Source: Arthonia radiata
Taxonomy: Eukaryota; Ascomycota; Arthoniomycetes; Arthoniales; Arthoniaceae
Assembly: GCA_002989075.1 (NCBI GenBank)
Contig: PSQN01000015.1
Location: 1,550,001-1,614,000, forward strand
Length of the DNA stretch: 64,000 nt
Direction of reading: 5' to 3'
The position numbers and the translations under genes are program-made. Position 1 is the stretch's first letter. Every line of letters starts with the position of its first letter. Of this stretch, positions 53,084-63,842 are shown piece by piece. Below the pieces are notes generated by a model that ran no database searches, was not told the origin of the DNA, and saw only the letters and a program-made list of their open reading frames with translations.

Positions 53084-54672
53084 ATGCTCGCCTACGCAAG
53101 TATCTTGTTCATCTTCTCCTTGTGTCACATACCAGCCTCAGCGGCGCCGCCGGCTGCTCAAGTACAAGCGTCCAATTACCAGGCCCCAGTTGGCTCACCA
53201 TGGTCGATACAAGCGTCCGATGTCATAGCAGACGCCGGTGTTGACCCCACCATCGGCCGCGTGGCTCAGATAGCCATCGAGTTCGAGCGTTCAAATTGGG
53301 CCACAGGATCTGTGAAGACGGACCCTGTCTACAGACTGCCCGTCAATGCGTCCGGAGCCAGCCCTGGCTCTTTACTTTCGGTCGAGCAGGTCACTAACAC
53401 AACTCTGTACACCGTCGCGCCTGACATCGCCATCTCGCGCTTCACATATCAAACAGAGACTTTCAACGGCACAGCCATACCTGCTTCTGGATTCGTGGCA
53501 TGGCCATGGCAACCGCAAAGATTTCCGAATGTCCGTGGTGTCCCCGTCGTCGCATGGGCGCACGGCACGTCTGGTCTCAATGCGGAGTGTGCTCCTTCGC
53601 ATATCCAAAACCTGTGGTATCAATTTTCGGCGCCATTCACGCTCGCGCTTCAGGGATACGCTGTGATTGGCGCTGATTATGCAGGACTCGGGATCAACGA
53701 AACCGTTGATGGCGACCCGATTGTGCATCAGTGGGAAGCTAGCCCAGCTGGGGCGAATGATATATTTTACGCCGTGGAGGCTGCTCGAAGAGCGTGGCCT
53801 TCTGAGCTCAGCGAGCAGTTTGTCGTGATGGGCCATTCGCAGGGCGGCGGCGTTGCTTGGTTCGTTGATGTTGTCTTCGCCTGGCATACCAAGCTGACAG
53901 ACTACATAACAGGGCTGCAGCGCAGCGTCAAGCACAGAAGCCCGTACCGGGCTACCTCGGCACAGTCGCCGCAAGCCCTATCACTGACCTCATGTACTAC
54001 GCGACTTCTAGCCCTTCGAAAGCGGGACCGTGGCTGTCAATGGTAGTGCGGACCATTGCCTCGATCTTTCCGGAATTCCAGCCCTCAGACTGGCTCACGC
54101 CGGAAGGATTGAGAGCGTTGAAGTTGTACACGGACCTCAGCGGGTGCCAGTCGATGCGCCAAACGCTGCTGTCGGATCCGAACATCACATACGTCAAACC
54201 GGACTGGAACCAGTCGTGGGTCTTTGGCACTTTCAATGATCTTGTGGCAAATGGAGGGCGACCGTTTGCGGGTCCAATGCTGGTGTTGCAAGGAGACAGT
54301 GACCCTTCTGTAATTTATGATGTGACGACGGCTGCCGTTAACGCTACTTGTGATGCCGTTGAAGGGGCAGATCTACAGTACGTTGTGCTCGAAGGCGTGA
54401 CACATGTGCCAGGTAAGTAACCAGCCTCGCTCTCTGTGGCGTTCTCCGTGGACTATAATCGTCGATGGTCATAGTTGCTGATGATTGCAACTGTAGCACT
54501 ATTCGCAGGCCAACGAACATACCTCAGCTGGATAGCGGATCGTTTCAGGGGCCGAGAAACGACCTGCAGATGCCAGACAGAGCATCTTGCACCTTTCAAA
54601 GAAGTCAGCACCTACCAGAAAGATGTCAACTACTTTCTCGAGCGGCCGCAGTACTCATATCTGACCGCATAA
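53084..54672 (+). CDS. Secreted lipase-like alpha/beta hydrolase
   Basis: Three exons (53084-53859, 53913-54412, 54497-54672) encode 483 residues. The signal peptide is LAYASILFIFSLCHIPASA. Motifs fit the fungal/bacterial secretory lipase group: VVAWAHGTSGLNAECAPS (oxyanion region), YAVIGADYAGLG, nucleophile elbow VVMGHSQGGG (Ser about 252), LVLQGDSDPSVIYD (likely catalytic Asp) and GVTHVP at the end of exon 2 (likely catalytic His). Several N-glycosylation sites (NAS, NTT, NGT, NET, NIT, NAT) agree with secretion. The enzyme probably acts on lipid esters; substrate range is not readable. It is divergent from the SAT4-type gene. Confidence 0.88.
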
Positions 54673-54977
54673 TATGATTTCTATGCTCATAGGAGATAAG
54701 ACCAAAGGTTTCAATACTAAAGATCCTATGCCACTGGCATCACTACTATTACTTGAGCGATTTAAGATCTCCTAGCAGTGCGTGGCGGTGCTTGATTATT
54801 GCCAGAGCTCAAATGATTGGACTATTGCTCTTGCAGCCTCTTTCTGGCTCACCGCGATAGCCACCGACTACCAATGGCGCGCTCCCGCAAGTTATCAGTC
54901 GTGCAAGAGGCGGTTTCCCAATTTTCGTGACGCTGCTACAGCTGTCATCGCGGTTGATGAGCTCGTTTTTGGTCTTC
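54673..54977. other. Intergenic between convergent genes
   Basis: 305 bases, nothing recognised. Confidence 0.4.
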
Positions 54978-55874
54978 TCAAGAGACTTGCTGTGTATGCA
55001 GCTTGTCGTCATTCTCCATCTCGACAGTCACCTGTGCGGCTACGATGAATCCCATATACTGGGTACCAAGGTCAGAATCGAAAAGTCACAGCGGTTGCAA
55101 TCAGAGCACTCACGTAGTCTAGAAGATCCGCTTCCGTCAGAAATCTGAGGACATAAATACGTGAGACTGTCAACCTGCACGAGCGCCAGCTGCCGCTCCT
55201 GAAACTTGCTTCTCCGGCTCCAGATTCTGCGCGTGCCGAATGCATACTCGCTTCTAGCTGGAACTCCGCTTCTGTATCCGGGGATCTCCAGCTCGGACCT
55301 CTGGACTGTCGAAAGTATATGTCGACACGATCACGCATGCATTCAACGACAGTGGTACGTTCGTCATGCTGAGCGCCGCGAGAGGCCGAGAATTCCATCT
55401 TTAGCTTTTCCGCAGTACTGACGGGCGTGAGGTCCCACCCGCTGCCGGTCAATCTCTCACCCCCTTCCGTAGCCGTCTCCCTGATCTCGCCCTCCTTGCC
55501 TGAGCTGCGTCTCATTACGCAATGCGAATAGTTGCCCAAAAGGACGGTCACTGGCAAGAAGGATTCGATATCTATATTCTGAATCAGTAATCACTCTGAA
55601 GTTAAAATTAAATGCTGTTCCGTCATCGCGCAAGCCTCGCGTGGCGCGGATTGAGGAAATCAGGTCAATTCTCATACATACGTAAAGCCGTTCCTTTGTA
55701 CTCATCGCCCGTGTCCTCTTTCTCGACTACCTGCAACAGACGCTCGCCTTGAGAGCCACCAGGTCCCTCACGGAACACTTCGATCACTCCGGGTGAGCTC
55801 GGATAGGGCGTGACGATAAGGTAGTGTTTGTCGGTATCTGCTGATTTTATTGCTTGCGCTGAAGTTGCCGCCAT
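54978..55874 (-). CDS. Orphan protein, three exons
   Basis: Exons 55874-55682, 55571-55114 and 55058-54978 give 243 residues. The introns run GTATGT..ATATAG (110 nt) and GTGAGT..CCCAG (55 nt, TTCTGAC branch site); phases agree, and the third exon only reads sensibly in the joined frame. Visible segments are KHYLIVTPYPSSPGVIEVF, a linker rich in Gly/Glu/Arg, FRQSRGPSWRSPD, RIYVLRFLTEADLLDY and the end VTVEMENDDKLHTQ. No signal peptide, membrane helix or known domain is visible. It lies within the accessory zone next to the small-protein family; a relation to that family is not evident. Confidence 0.5.
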
Positions 55875-56576
55875 TGTGACCGTAAATCGATCTTTTTTTT
55901 CCTTGCAATGGGATACTAATCGATCAAGGTTTCGGTCAAGTTATTCCTTCTGATACTCAGCATAGAAAGGAAACCACTAGGGATATGCGCAGGCTTTAAG
56001 TAATGCTCTATCGCTCATGTCTATCGCTCATGTCAAGCCAGTAATGCCTCGCAGAAGCGAGCTCTCCTGCAATCGCTCAGCTTCTGTCCACCTGCATCCC
56101 TCTTCGCCCACGTCGCACGCAATCGCGGTTCTTGTCGGTCGCGGCAAGAACAGGTTCCGCAAGCATAAGACTGTTCGGCACAAGCTAGGCCTTGCAACAA
56201 TGGATGATCGCCGCTTGAGGCCGCCAGACCCCGGTCTCCGTAATACGTATATTCAGACGTCAGTATTTGGAGAGCATTCTGCTGCTGAAATCAATTACTC
56301 AGTCAGGATGACTGCACCATACATTCACACAACTATTCCGATCTTGGCAGTCTTGTAAACCCCACTTGTGTCGAGAAACAAGAAGCGAAAAAAGCGTTTC
56401 CTGCCGACGCAGCGCACCTAGCCACTCAAGCGATGATGCAGCGTCGTTGTGCCATCCCAAAAATGCCTTCCAGCTTTCAGATCCGCTTCCGTCTTATAGA
56501 AGCCGACAAAGTAGACCCAATGCCTGGGCTGGATATCAGTATGACAACGTGACCCTATCTCACGCAAGCTCACGCC
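55875..56576. other. Intergenic, no gene seen
   Basis: A 113-codon + frame at 56017 is present but lacks domain or splice support. Confidence 0.35.
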
Positions 56577-56907
56577 TTACAGCGTCTTCACATCAAACCA
56601 CTCATGCTTGAGCAGCGCGAACTTTGCGCCGGCAGTAGCTTCGCTATTCAATTCATACAGTTCTTCTACGCCTTCGCGGGCCGGATCCCGCCATCTGGTA
56701 CCGTGTGCGGCCTCGAGTATTCCGTGGGTGTCAGCAGGTATATTGATGAAGAAGCCGAATTCGACGGATTCGAGGCGTTCGTTCTCGAGACGGGGCATGG
56801 TGTTTGCGCTGTCGAGGGTTTTCTTTCACGGCGGGTAACTGAGTGATGCCGCTGAGATCCACCATGAAGCATGTGTTTGCTGCAATCGTGATGACCGGGG
56901 TAAGGCG
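56577..56907 (-). pseudogene. Probable broken gene or unresolved exon
   Basis: Coding-like sequence on the minus strand runs first as PVITIAANTCFMVDLSGITQ (about 56900-56830) and then, one frame over, as MPRLENERLESVEFGFFINI, ILEAAHGTRWRDPAREGV and KFALLKHEWFDVKTL before a stop at 56577. No GT..AG pair connects the two frames, so a small frame change is the simplest reading. An ATG at 56798 gives a 73-residue intact part. No family is recognised. Confidence 0.35.
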
Positions 56908-57183
56908 TCAGTCTTGTAGTGGCTAAGCCGAAGTGTGCCCTGTCTCTGAGTGAGGTTGTTGGATCAGCATGAAATTTATTAAGCCACCTCACCTTATCGT
57001 CGCGAAATGGGTTCTCCTTGGCTGTGTACGTCTAGGAATGGCGAAAGATGCGACGTATCTTTCCAGCATGCGTGGTCGCGTATTACAAGTTCATGATTTC
57101 GACTTATCTTCACAACCAACAACAGAGATGCGATAAGTGGTGAAATGAGGGGAACGGTCATTTCACTAAAGCACGAAGCCTCA

Positions 57184-57555
57184 CTAGATCTGCTGATCGC
57201 CAATATCAAGGTCTTCTTTCATAATGAACTTGCCAGCTCGCATGTCGGTCTCATCCTTATAAAACCTGACCTGATACTTGAGAGTCCTAGATGCCGCCTG
57301 TCAGCCAAAAACCGCTGGCTGGCCATGCAAACAGTTCATTGTGTTTGGACAGACATGATGAGACGATACCTACAATGTTTCAGAAACCTTTGCGAGACTG
57401 GCACGCTCGAGCTCGGTATCGTGTTGCTTGTGAAAGCTCTCAACGCTCCCTTTGGTCAGACTTTGCCATCCGCTCTTGTGCTTACTTCTCAGCACCGCGC
57501 AGGCGACTTCGGTGACCTCAATGTGGCCGAAACTCGTCTGAATTTTCGGACTCAT
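57184..57555 (-). CDS. Possible distant array-family member E, two exons
   Basis: Exons 57555-57374 and 57286-57184 give 94 residues, with an 87-nt phase-2 intron (GTAGGT, GGCTGAC, TCTAG) as in genes A and B. After the intron the sequence KYQVRFYKDETDMRAGK then LDIGDQQ resembles YHVTFYEPKEHYD then LDLKSRD of gene A. The first exon (SFGHIEVTEVACAV) lacks the W-x-x-G core, so the relationship rests on the second exon and intron phase. Confidence 0.4.
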
Positions 57556-58196
57556 CGCGTGCGGTTTCGGATGTCAAGGAGAGTCAAATGATATAGCACG
57601 GGTCTTTCGAGAGGTTCGGTTCGATCTTCGACGGGCTAAATTGGCCTCCCAAATGGCAATTGCTGTTAACAGTCGACGTTCACGCTCAGAGTGTATATGC
57701 CCTTTCTTTCTGGTTTTTGCGGCGACACATCGTTCGGGAAAGTTTGGGAACCCATAGGTGCAGAAGCCAGATTGCGCAGTTCGAGCTGAGTTTCAGAGGA
57801 CTGATAGAGGTCAATACTGCGACGCAATGCCACTCCGAAACGAGGTGAGGATACACTCGGCCCCTAGCTGCAAGATATAGCTGAGGGCCATTTTGCGTTG
57901 ATCATAGCCTGCACTAATGGCATTCACTTATAGGTCGACAAAGAGTTGCGACCACTGGTCTAGCAAAAAAAGGGCAACAACCCTTTTATGTGCTCCCATT
58001 GCCCTATGTCATCTCACAGTGTCTTCTGTTTGCAAGACATTGTCGGTGTAGCCTCACACAGCCCACGGGGTCAATCTAGCTTGCCCCTACTTTGCTACCA
58101 GAAATTAGCAAAACACAAGACGCGCCCCGCTAATAGATCTTGTTCGCTCGCGTAGAACCCAATTAAGTACTTGAACGGGTGCCTAGAGGATGATTA
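57556..58196. other. Intergenic, no gene seen
   Basis: 640 bases with no supported coding sequence. Confidence 0.35.
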
Positions 58197-58495
58197 TTAG
58201 TATTTTACGCCAGAAGACCAGTCGCACGCTGGCGCAACGGCATGGAGAAAAGGACGATCGGTATCATACACGTTGAATTGGGAGACTCTGGCACACTCAG
58301 TACCCATTGACTTGGGTATATTTTGTCGACAGTACTCTTCCGCGACTCTGCACAATTGTTCCTCCCAAGAGGGATGAAACCCGAGCTTCATATGGGCAGC
58401 AAGAGTGACAAAGATTTTGCCTTCAGTCGTGGGTTCATTGGGTCCAAGACTGAAAGTCCATGGGATGGAGTGTTCATGTTCAGTTGGCGTTTCGG
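58197..58495 (-). pseudogene. Possible distant array-family member H, 5' end missing
   Basis: A minus-strand frame beginning after an acceptor-like CTTAAC..GACAG reads TEHEHSIPWTFSLGPNEP, then TEGKIFVTLAAHMKL, CRVAEEYCRQNIP, ARVSQFNVYDTDRPF. The part EGKIFVT..RVA..ARV resembles DGKLFVT..RVA..ARV of gene B. No start codon or first exon fits upstream, so the copy is probably broken or its 5' exon is unrecognised. Confidence 0.35.
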
Positions 58496-59345
58496 CTGTC
58501 GTGGGTTAAGAGCACGATATCAAGGATCTATGGCCTCAACAACACAAAATAGAGATAGTGAAAAGTTAAGAATCGGCGGCAGTCAGCAATCTCTGGAATA
58601 CAGTAAATAGGTCAAGTGGTGGTTGCATGCCTAAGCCATCAGCTGACCGATAGCGTTATCTAAATACTCCGAGAGAACAGATACAGTCTGTTCTCGGGAA
58701 ATTAGAACGACACATAATCTTCAGCGTGCAAGGAAATGCTCGCTGCTGAACGTTTCGACATGAGACCGAAGCGTCTGCTTGTTTAGGGTGGTCGCGCGAC
58801 GAGACGAAAGGATCAAGTGTATCACAGCTAGGGTTGTTGGGTAGACATTCTTGAGAACCCATGCTGATAACGTACGAAAGGAGCGCATATTGGTAGAAAC
58901 ATACTTCGGCTCGAGCGCATATCATCACTCATTCTCACAAGCATGATCGTTGCAATGAAATGACCGCCAGGCGTGAAAACGGACAGTAGCTATCATGATA
59001 CGGACGCGTGGAGAGACGTCATAAACGACGCGTCATAGAACACGTGGGTGCCGACTTGCGGTGACGTTTCCATTGTCTCAGGAGGGGGTGATAAAGTATC
59101 AAACACGGCGCGCACGAGAAGATGACAACAAAACGCAAGCAGGACTTCCGCTAAACCTTTCCGGGCAAGCGTCTATCTAGATTTGGCAACAGAACCCCCT
59201 ACGCATCTGCATTCTGACGCTATTGAGAAATGAGGATACTGCAGACATGTTCCTTTCTTAGTGGTAAAAACAAAGAAGATCTTTCGTTCATCTACACGAC
59301 GAATGATAGGATCCGTGAGTCTTGATGTCCTCGTCCTGAGATACT
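58496..59345. other. Gene-poor stretch
   Basis: A Cys-containing minus-strand frame at 58656-58925 has no support as a gene. Nothing else is visible. Confidence 0.35.
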
Positions 59346-59829
59346 TCACTCGATATTGCCGCGACATAGCAGAGGCGAGAGACAGCCAGGAAGGCTCGAG
59401 ATAGTTTGCGAAGTCCTTGGGAACGTCGTGCTACTCCGTTTCAGCGATACAGTATCAGCAAAGAGCTGGACTACATCGATGAATGATTGGTAGAAGCGCG
59501 AGCTCTGGAGCAGATATACGCTGGAGACAGATAGCTTAAGACTCGCATCTTCCAATCTCACGCGCGACTCGGGCATGGGCTTCACTGGCTGTAAGAAGCC
59601 GCTGATACTCAGCGGGGGGCTTTTCTACCCATGATCTGACCTTTCTGCGTACATAGCAAACCTTTTCGGAGCATACGTATCGGCGAGATCGTCTTGGAGG
59701 TGTGGCAACCCAGGTATTGTGAAGGCTTCGCAATCCAGATATGGTGCTGGTGTAGGGTGGCCAGTAGTACGTCTCAGGGGTGTTCGTAGGAGGTGTAAAA
59801 GACCGGCAGCCACGCTCAATTGGGGTCAA
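59346..59829 (-). CDS. Possible spliced gene of unknown function (weak)
   Basis: Two frames on the minus strand can be joined through a 52-nt phase-0 intron (GTCAGA..CTTACAG, about 59635-59584): upstream TPPTNTPETYYWPPYTSTIS, downstream PESRVRLEDASLKLSVSSVY, SFIDVVQLFADTVSL. No ATG fits the upstream part, so the 5' end is unknown or lost. Confidence 0.25.
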
Positions 59830-61012
59830 TTGCGTGAGTGGGCACCAACGTACAGACCACTGCTCAATGTTGTAATTCTTGGCGCAGCGTCCTTCCTCTG
59901 CCTGTGTAGTCTCACGTGCGCGGGAAACGTATCGCTATCGCAAACCCCACCTGATTGTGTCCTTCAAGTTCCAGAGCTGGCAATGAGTGAGGCGGATCAG
60001 TTTTGAGCCTTCGCCTTTTGCTTGGAGTACGGACCAGACTTAACGGACACCTTCGTAATAATTCGGATACGGAAAAGATTGCGGCAGCAACAGTTTCGCG
60101 TTCTGGCCTGTGTGCCACGCTTGAGACTGCGTAGAACCCGAAGTCGACCTATGCGTGCAATGTCCCGATCGGCCTAGTCCGCTTCCGGAACCAGATCCTC
60201 CGACCCGCCGCAACATTTTCCATTGTGAGAGTCGGCCAGAGATGGCCAAAATCTCCGTTGTAGTCCGAACATGGAAACTCGTCACTGAGACTTTAGGCGA
60301 GGTCTACGTGAGAAACGTTATTCCTAGGGTTCCTTATCCTGCGCTTATAAACATTCTCTATAGCCCCTTTCTCTGGAAAGGCAAGTACAATTTCTAGATA
60401 CGTAAGTTGAGCATGGACCTGGGAGGGTAACGTAGCGACAGACGGGTTTGGCGGGCGGTGGGTGGGAGGTCCAGGTGACTGCAAGAGCTGTGGTGTATGG
60501 TGTCGTCTTTTGGGCCCGTCTAGGTGAGCTTTCTAGGCCTCCTATCGACTCCTCTACGTGACGCAACACCTGTCGTCTCTCGCTTATCCTAGTGCAATCA
60601 GCGTTCCGCATAAGGCAAATGAAGGCAAGGATGGCTCCTGCGTTGGTTGGTTTGAGGTAGATCTGCGAACGCCTTGCCTTGATTGAGCACGGGCTCATTG
60701 CTGGATTGGGTAATATACAAGTCAAATGGGGCCGCCTTGATTCAAGACCCTTGAGGTAAGGCACGTTTGAAGATCGATTTGTACCTTGCCTTGCCTTGAG
60801 CCTTGCCTTGAGCCTTGCCTTGAAGTGCCTTGCCTTATGCAGAACCATGAGTGCAATGGGTGGAGAATCGACTACGTTGCATCTTCTACCCCTTTATATC
60901 AGACCCAGTCACACTTTGGGCTGCATGCCTGTGATCAGTTCAAACCGCCCGCCTGCACTTCGCGCAACACCATACCTTCCACACTGCTGCAGCACCCACA
61001 ACGCTCAAGGAC
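59830..61012. other. Gene-poor stretch with CCTTG-rich repeats
   Basis: No gene is supported. From about 60670 to 60840 the motif CCTTG recurs often; its densest part is the minisatellite at 60784-60836. Confidence 0.4.
60784..60836 (+). repeat. Minisatellite, 12-bp unit
   Basis: At least three head-to-tail copies of CCTTGCCTTGAG are followed by two degenerate copies. Similar words occur singly at 60672 and 60735. The array is upstream of the small gene at 61013. Confidence 0.75.
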
Positions 61013-61237
61013 ATGCCTACCAGCAACGTTGCAGATCAGGACGCATCGCGAACCGCTATCTCAAAGGCGCTGCACCGCTTCCTCCCCGACATAAAGCACC
61101 ACAAGCACTTCTGGGATAGATGGATGGAAACCAAAGGATCAGTCGTGAAGGAGATCCACGATCCAGATGAGTCCAAGCGCAATGAGAACGCCGAGAAATG
61201 GGTGAAGAGCAACGCCCTCCCTGAACACAACCTTTGA
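61013..61237 (+). CDS. Small charged protein
   Basis: A 74-codon ATG frame begins MPTSNVADQDASRTAI and continues with ALHRFLPDIKHHKHFWDRW, then an acidic/basic stretch (EIHDPDESKRNENAEKW). Composition and the CT/CA-rich leader (including CTGCTGCAGC, CACAACGCTC) favour a real gene. It is probably helical and soluble; no family is recognised. Confidence 0.45.
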   Translation: MPTSNVADQDASRTAISKALHRFLPDIKHHKHFWDRWMETKGSVVKEIHDPDESKRNENAEKWVKSNALPEHNL

Positions 61238-61288
61238 TCAAATCTCCTGTATTCATATGGAAGTAGTATTGTTCATCAATGCACGTCC

Positions 61289-61585
61289 CTATGCCCACCG
61301 AACTCTCTTGGGCGTCTTAGGCTGTTTGTCATGCTGTTTCTTGCTCACCACCTGCGTGTCCAAAGGAGGTAGCGCAAAGTCCTGCGCGCTGTCGTCCTGC
61401 GCGCTGTCAGAGATGCTGCATTGAGTATGCGGTAGAACGTGTGTCAGAACAGCATGAAAGCCTGTGGCCTTGGTGAGGGTAGTGAAGTAGCAGACGTCAT
61501 CAACAATGGCTCGCTCATTGCGTCGTGCCCTCTCCTTTCTCGCTTGCCAGGGCAATTGGGCTGAATGTGTACCTGACCCTTTCAT
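61289..61585 (-). CDS. Small basic protein, convergent with the previous gene
   Basis: A 98-codon ATG frame. The centre reads AIVDDVCYFTTLTKATGFHA and the C-terminus QHDKQPKTPKRVRWA, a basic ending seen in many small fungal nuclear proteins. The N-terminus is preceded by an alternative ATG in another frame. A GTACAC soon after the start leaves open a spliced 5' end. Function unknown. Confidence 0.35.
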   Translation of the reverse strand: MKGSGTHSAQLPWQARKERARRNERAIVDDVCYFTTLTKATGFHAVLTHVLPHTQCSISDSAQDDSAQDFALPPLDTQVVSKKQHDKQPKTPKRVRWA

Positions 61586-61788
61586 TGTGCAAACGAACGA
61601 GCGCTCATTGATCAGCCCGGGGCACGGCGGGTTTCAACCCCGGTACTATGCGTGATCGAAGACGTGGGATTGATCGAGGTTGTGACTGTCGCAATCTACT
61701 TCTTATCGCCCTTTGTCACAACCACATTTCGCGCATGCATCCTCTTGCAGTCCTTCTCCTGGAAGCTCCAGACCTGCCTGCCTTTCTC

Positions 61789-62461
61789 ATGCCTTCCGTC
61801 CTAGCCATTTCCCCTACCAATCAATCACATTGCCTTGGCCAGAATCCTCACTCCATCACCGGCGAGGACCCTCAATATGGCTGGTCCGAGTTCATCACCA
61901 TCCAAAACCTCACCGGCGACTTCCTCCTAAACACCTGAATAAGAAGCCCTCACATAATTTGGAGCCCATCCTTACTCTCGTAAGCCTGTCCTCCTTTCCC
62001 ACCCTTCTACACTAAGTTTCAGAACATACACACATTCCTTTCTGCTGCCTCAAAGCCACCGTCCAGCAGCCAGCGCGCTGGGTTTGTCTCAATCGACTTT
62101 GGTTGGAACCGGAACAAACTTCCGAAGGGGCTGTACTGATGTCTTGCTTCCAGGAAGTAACAATCAATACAGCAAGGCATCGGCTGGATGACCCGCAAAG
62201 CCATCGGCCTCGCCACCATCACCCTCCACATCAAAGCGATATAAGGCTAACGACGGCGTCGTCCGCATCGTCATTAAGAGTCGACAAACCGCTACTGGCG
62301 GCGCCAAGGGCATCGAGACTGGCCACCTCGACAACGAGGAGGGCGAGCACGACGACTTCGTCTTCGGCAAGGGGTGCGGTGCGCAGCAAGAGCCAGTCCG
62401 TCAACATCGCGGACACGTCGAGGACCCGCATATGAAGAGTAAATGGCTGCCTAAATATTGA
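61789..62461 (+). pseudogene. Frameshifted relative of a fungal lipocalin-like protein family
   Basis: Three coding-like pieces lie in order. First is WSEFITIQNLTGDFLLN, then NKKPSHNLEPILTL up to a GTAAGC donor at 61980. After an acceptor at 62172 comes QGIGWMTRKAIGLATITLHI, then KANDGVVRIVIKSRQTATGG, HLDNEEGEHDDFVFGKG and the end EDPHMKSKWLPKY. The motif order (short N-terminal strand, LQGIGW-x-x-RKA, ATGG, LDN-x-x-x-EH-D-x-x-FG, KSKWLP) recalls a small fungal family sometimes annotated lipocalin-like; the name is from memory. The pieces lie in different frames, with about two single-base frame changes, so this copy is probably a pseudogene unless the assembly has errors. Confidence 0.5.
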
Positions 62462-63842
62462 AAAAGATGATAGCTAGGAAAGCTTGGCGGTATCCGCCAC
62501 CCCATTTATATGCGAATGAATATAAGAGCAAGGTAGGCTGCACATTTCCCCTTCATCGATTCAACCTTTGATTTTCAACACTGAGACGGTGAACAGTGAG
62601 GCGATCTATCCCTCTAGACACCGAAAGTGGCTCACAGGCTCGTACACGCGCGGTGGTACGTGCAGTCCGCGGATTGACCCCCAAATTTTTTTGCACGTCG
62701 TCAATTCTAACCTAAGATGGCCACCACCAAAGAGGGTAATCATCCTGTATACACAGCTTCCAATTGGCCACATCCTTACGGGTGCAGTTTCTGATTCGCT
62801 GGATTTTGAGGGGTATTGGTAGCGATAATCTCAGCCTCCTTTATGATGTACCCAATCAGAAGCTATACGGAGTACAGAGAGGATTGCCCTATTGATGGTG
62901 GCCACCTTAGATTTCACGGGACATGTGCGTGCCAAGACCGGCATCTGTATCAATGATCCTGGCATGCCAAGCTTTCGGGACAGAGCGGAAAATAGTGCAG
63001 GTTGGCTGGTACTGAGGCTTGGCAAGGGACTGCTTCGCTTGATCACTACCGCAAGCTGCGCTTTTCCGCATGTGTACTCAGATTCCGAGCCATTAGCGCG
63101 ACGGCGCTGGCATCCAACGCCTATCAAAAGACTTTAACGGAGCTGGGCGTGAGTTAAGCTTTCTGGTAGGGTGTAGAATGTATGTATCGAGGTAGAGAGA
63201 GTTGTCGGCATCCTGGCGTGGGTTATTGGTAAGAGGGTTTCTGGGAGTAGAGACTCATTCGGTCGCGATGAGACTACTCGGTAAACTGTGGTTAAGGCTA
63301 GGACGCATCCATCAAGGGTTCAAGTCGGCTTCGACTCCCTAAGCACCCCGCGCGAGAGATAAAAGTCCTCGACTCCACACATATTTGGAGCTTCATGAAC
63401 CCAGCTTTACAGTCCATGTGGTTATCAGAACTATCTTACACACCAAGACCTCGCCAGATATGGTATGGAGAGCATGCGGGGTTTCCAACCCGAAGCACAT
63501 TTGCAATCGCCATCGCGACTACTGCAGACATGCCCGCCGCACGGCATGATGACCCCGCGTTTGAGCAAGTAAACGTTACGGCCGTCCAGGTAAACATCAC
63601 TCGATGCGGGGTGCGGTCTCTGTCGTTGACTTCAGTGAGACTTGCACAGTCAACACGATTCGGTCCTTATATTGGAAGAAGACCAATCAATAACATCAAG
63701 ATGACAGCATCAGAGCCCTTGAGTTCGGTGACTTAAAGCCCCCGTAACCCCCATCTCTTTCACTGCATATTGCACTCATCTCGCACAATTTCCAGCCACA
63801 CATCTCGCATACTCTTCCAAACAACTCTCCACCATCTGCACC
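62462..63842. other. Gene-poor stretch, 1.4 kb
   Basis: No gene is supported. An imperfect hairpin (AGTCG..CGACT) lies near 63316-63329. The last 100 bases are CT/CA-rich, as expected upstream of the gene starting at 63843. Confidence 0.4.

Noticed and set aside
56017-56358. 113-codon plus-strand frame
   Set aside because: The ATG context is poor, composition is non-coding, and there is no domain; not listed as a gene.
60786-60845. Frame reading PCLEPCLEPCLE
   Set aside because: This is simply the translation of the 12-bp minisatellite.
61620-61650. GGGTTTCAACCCCGG as a tRNA T arm
   Set aside because: It makes a short hairpin but the loop does not match TTCRANN, and no other tRNA arms are present.
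63300-63330. GGGTTCAAGTC-like stretch as tRNA or RNA gene
   Set aside because: Only a small imperfect hairpin (AGTCG/CGACT) is present; no cloverleaf or box elements are convincing.
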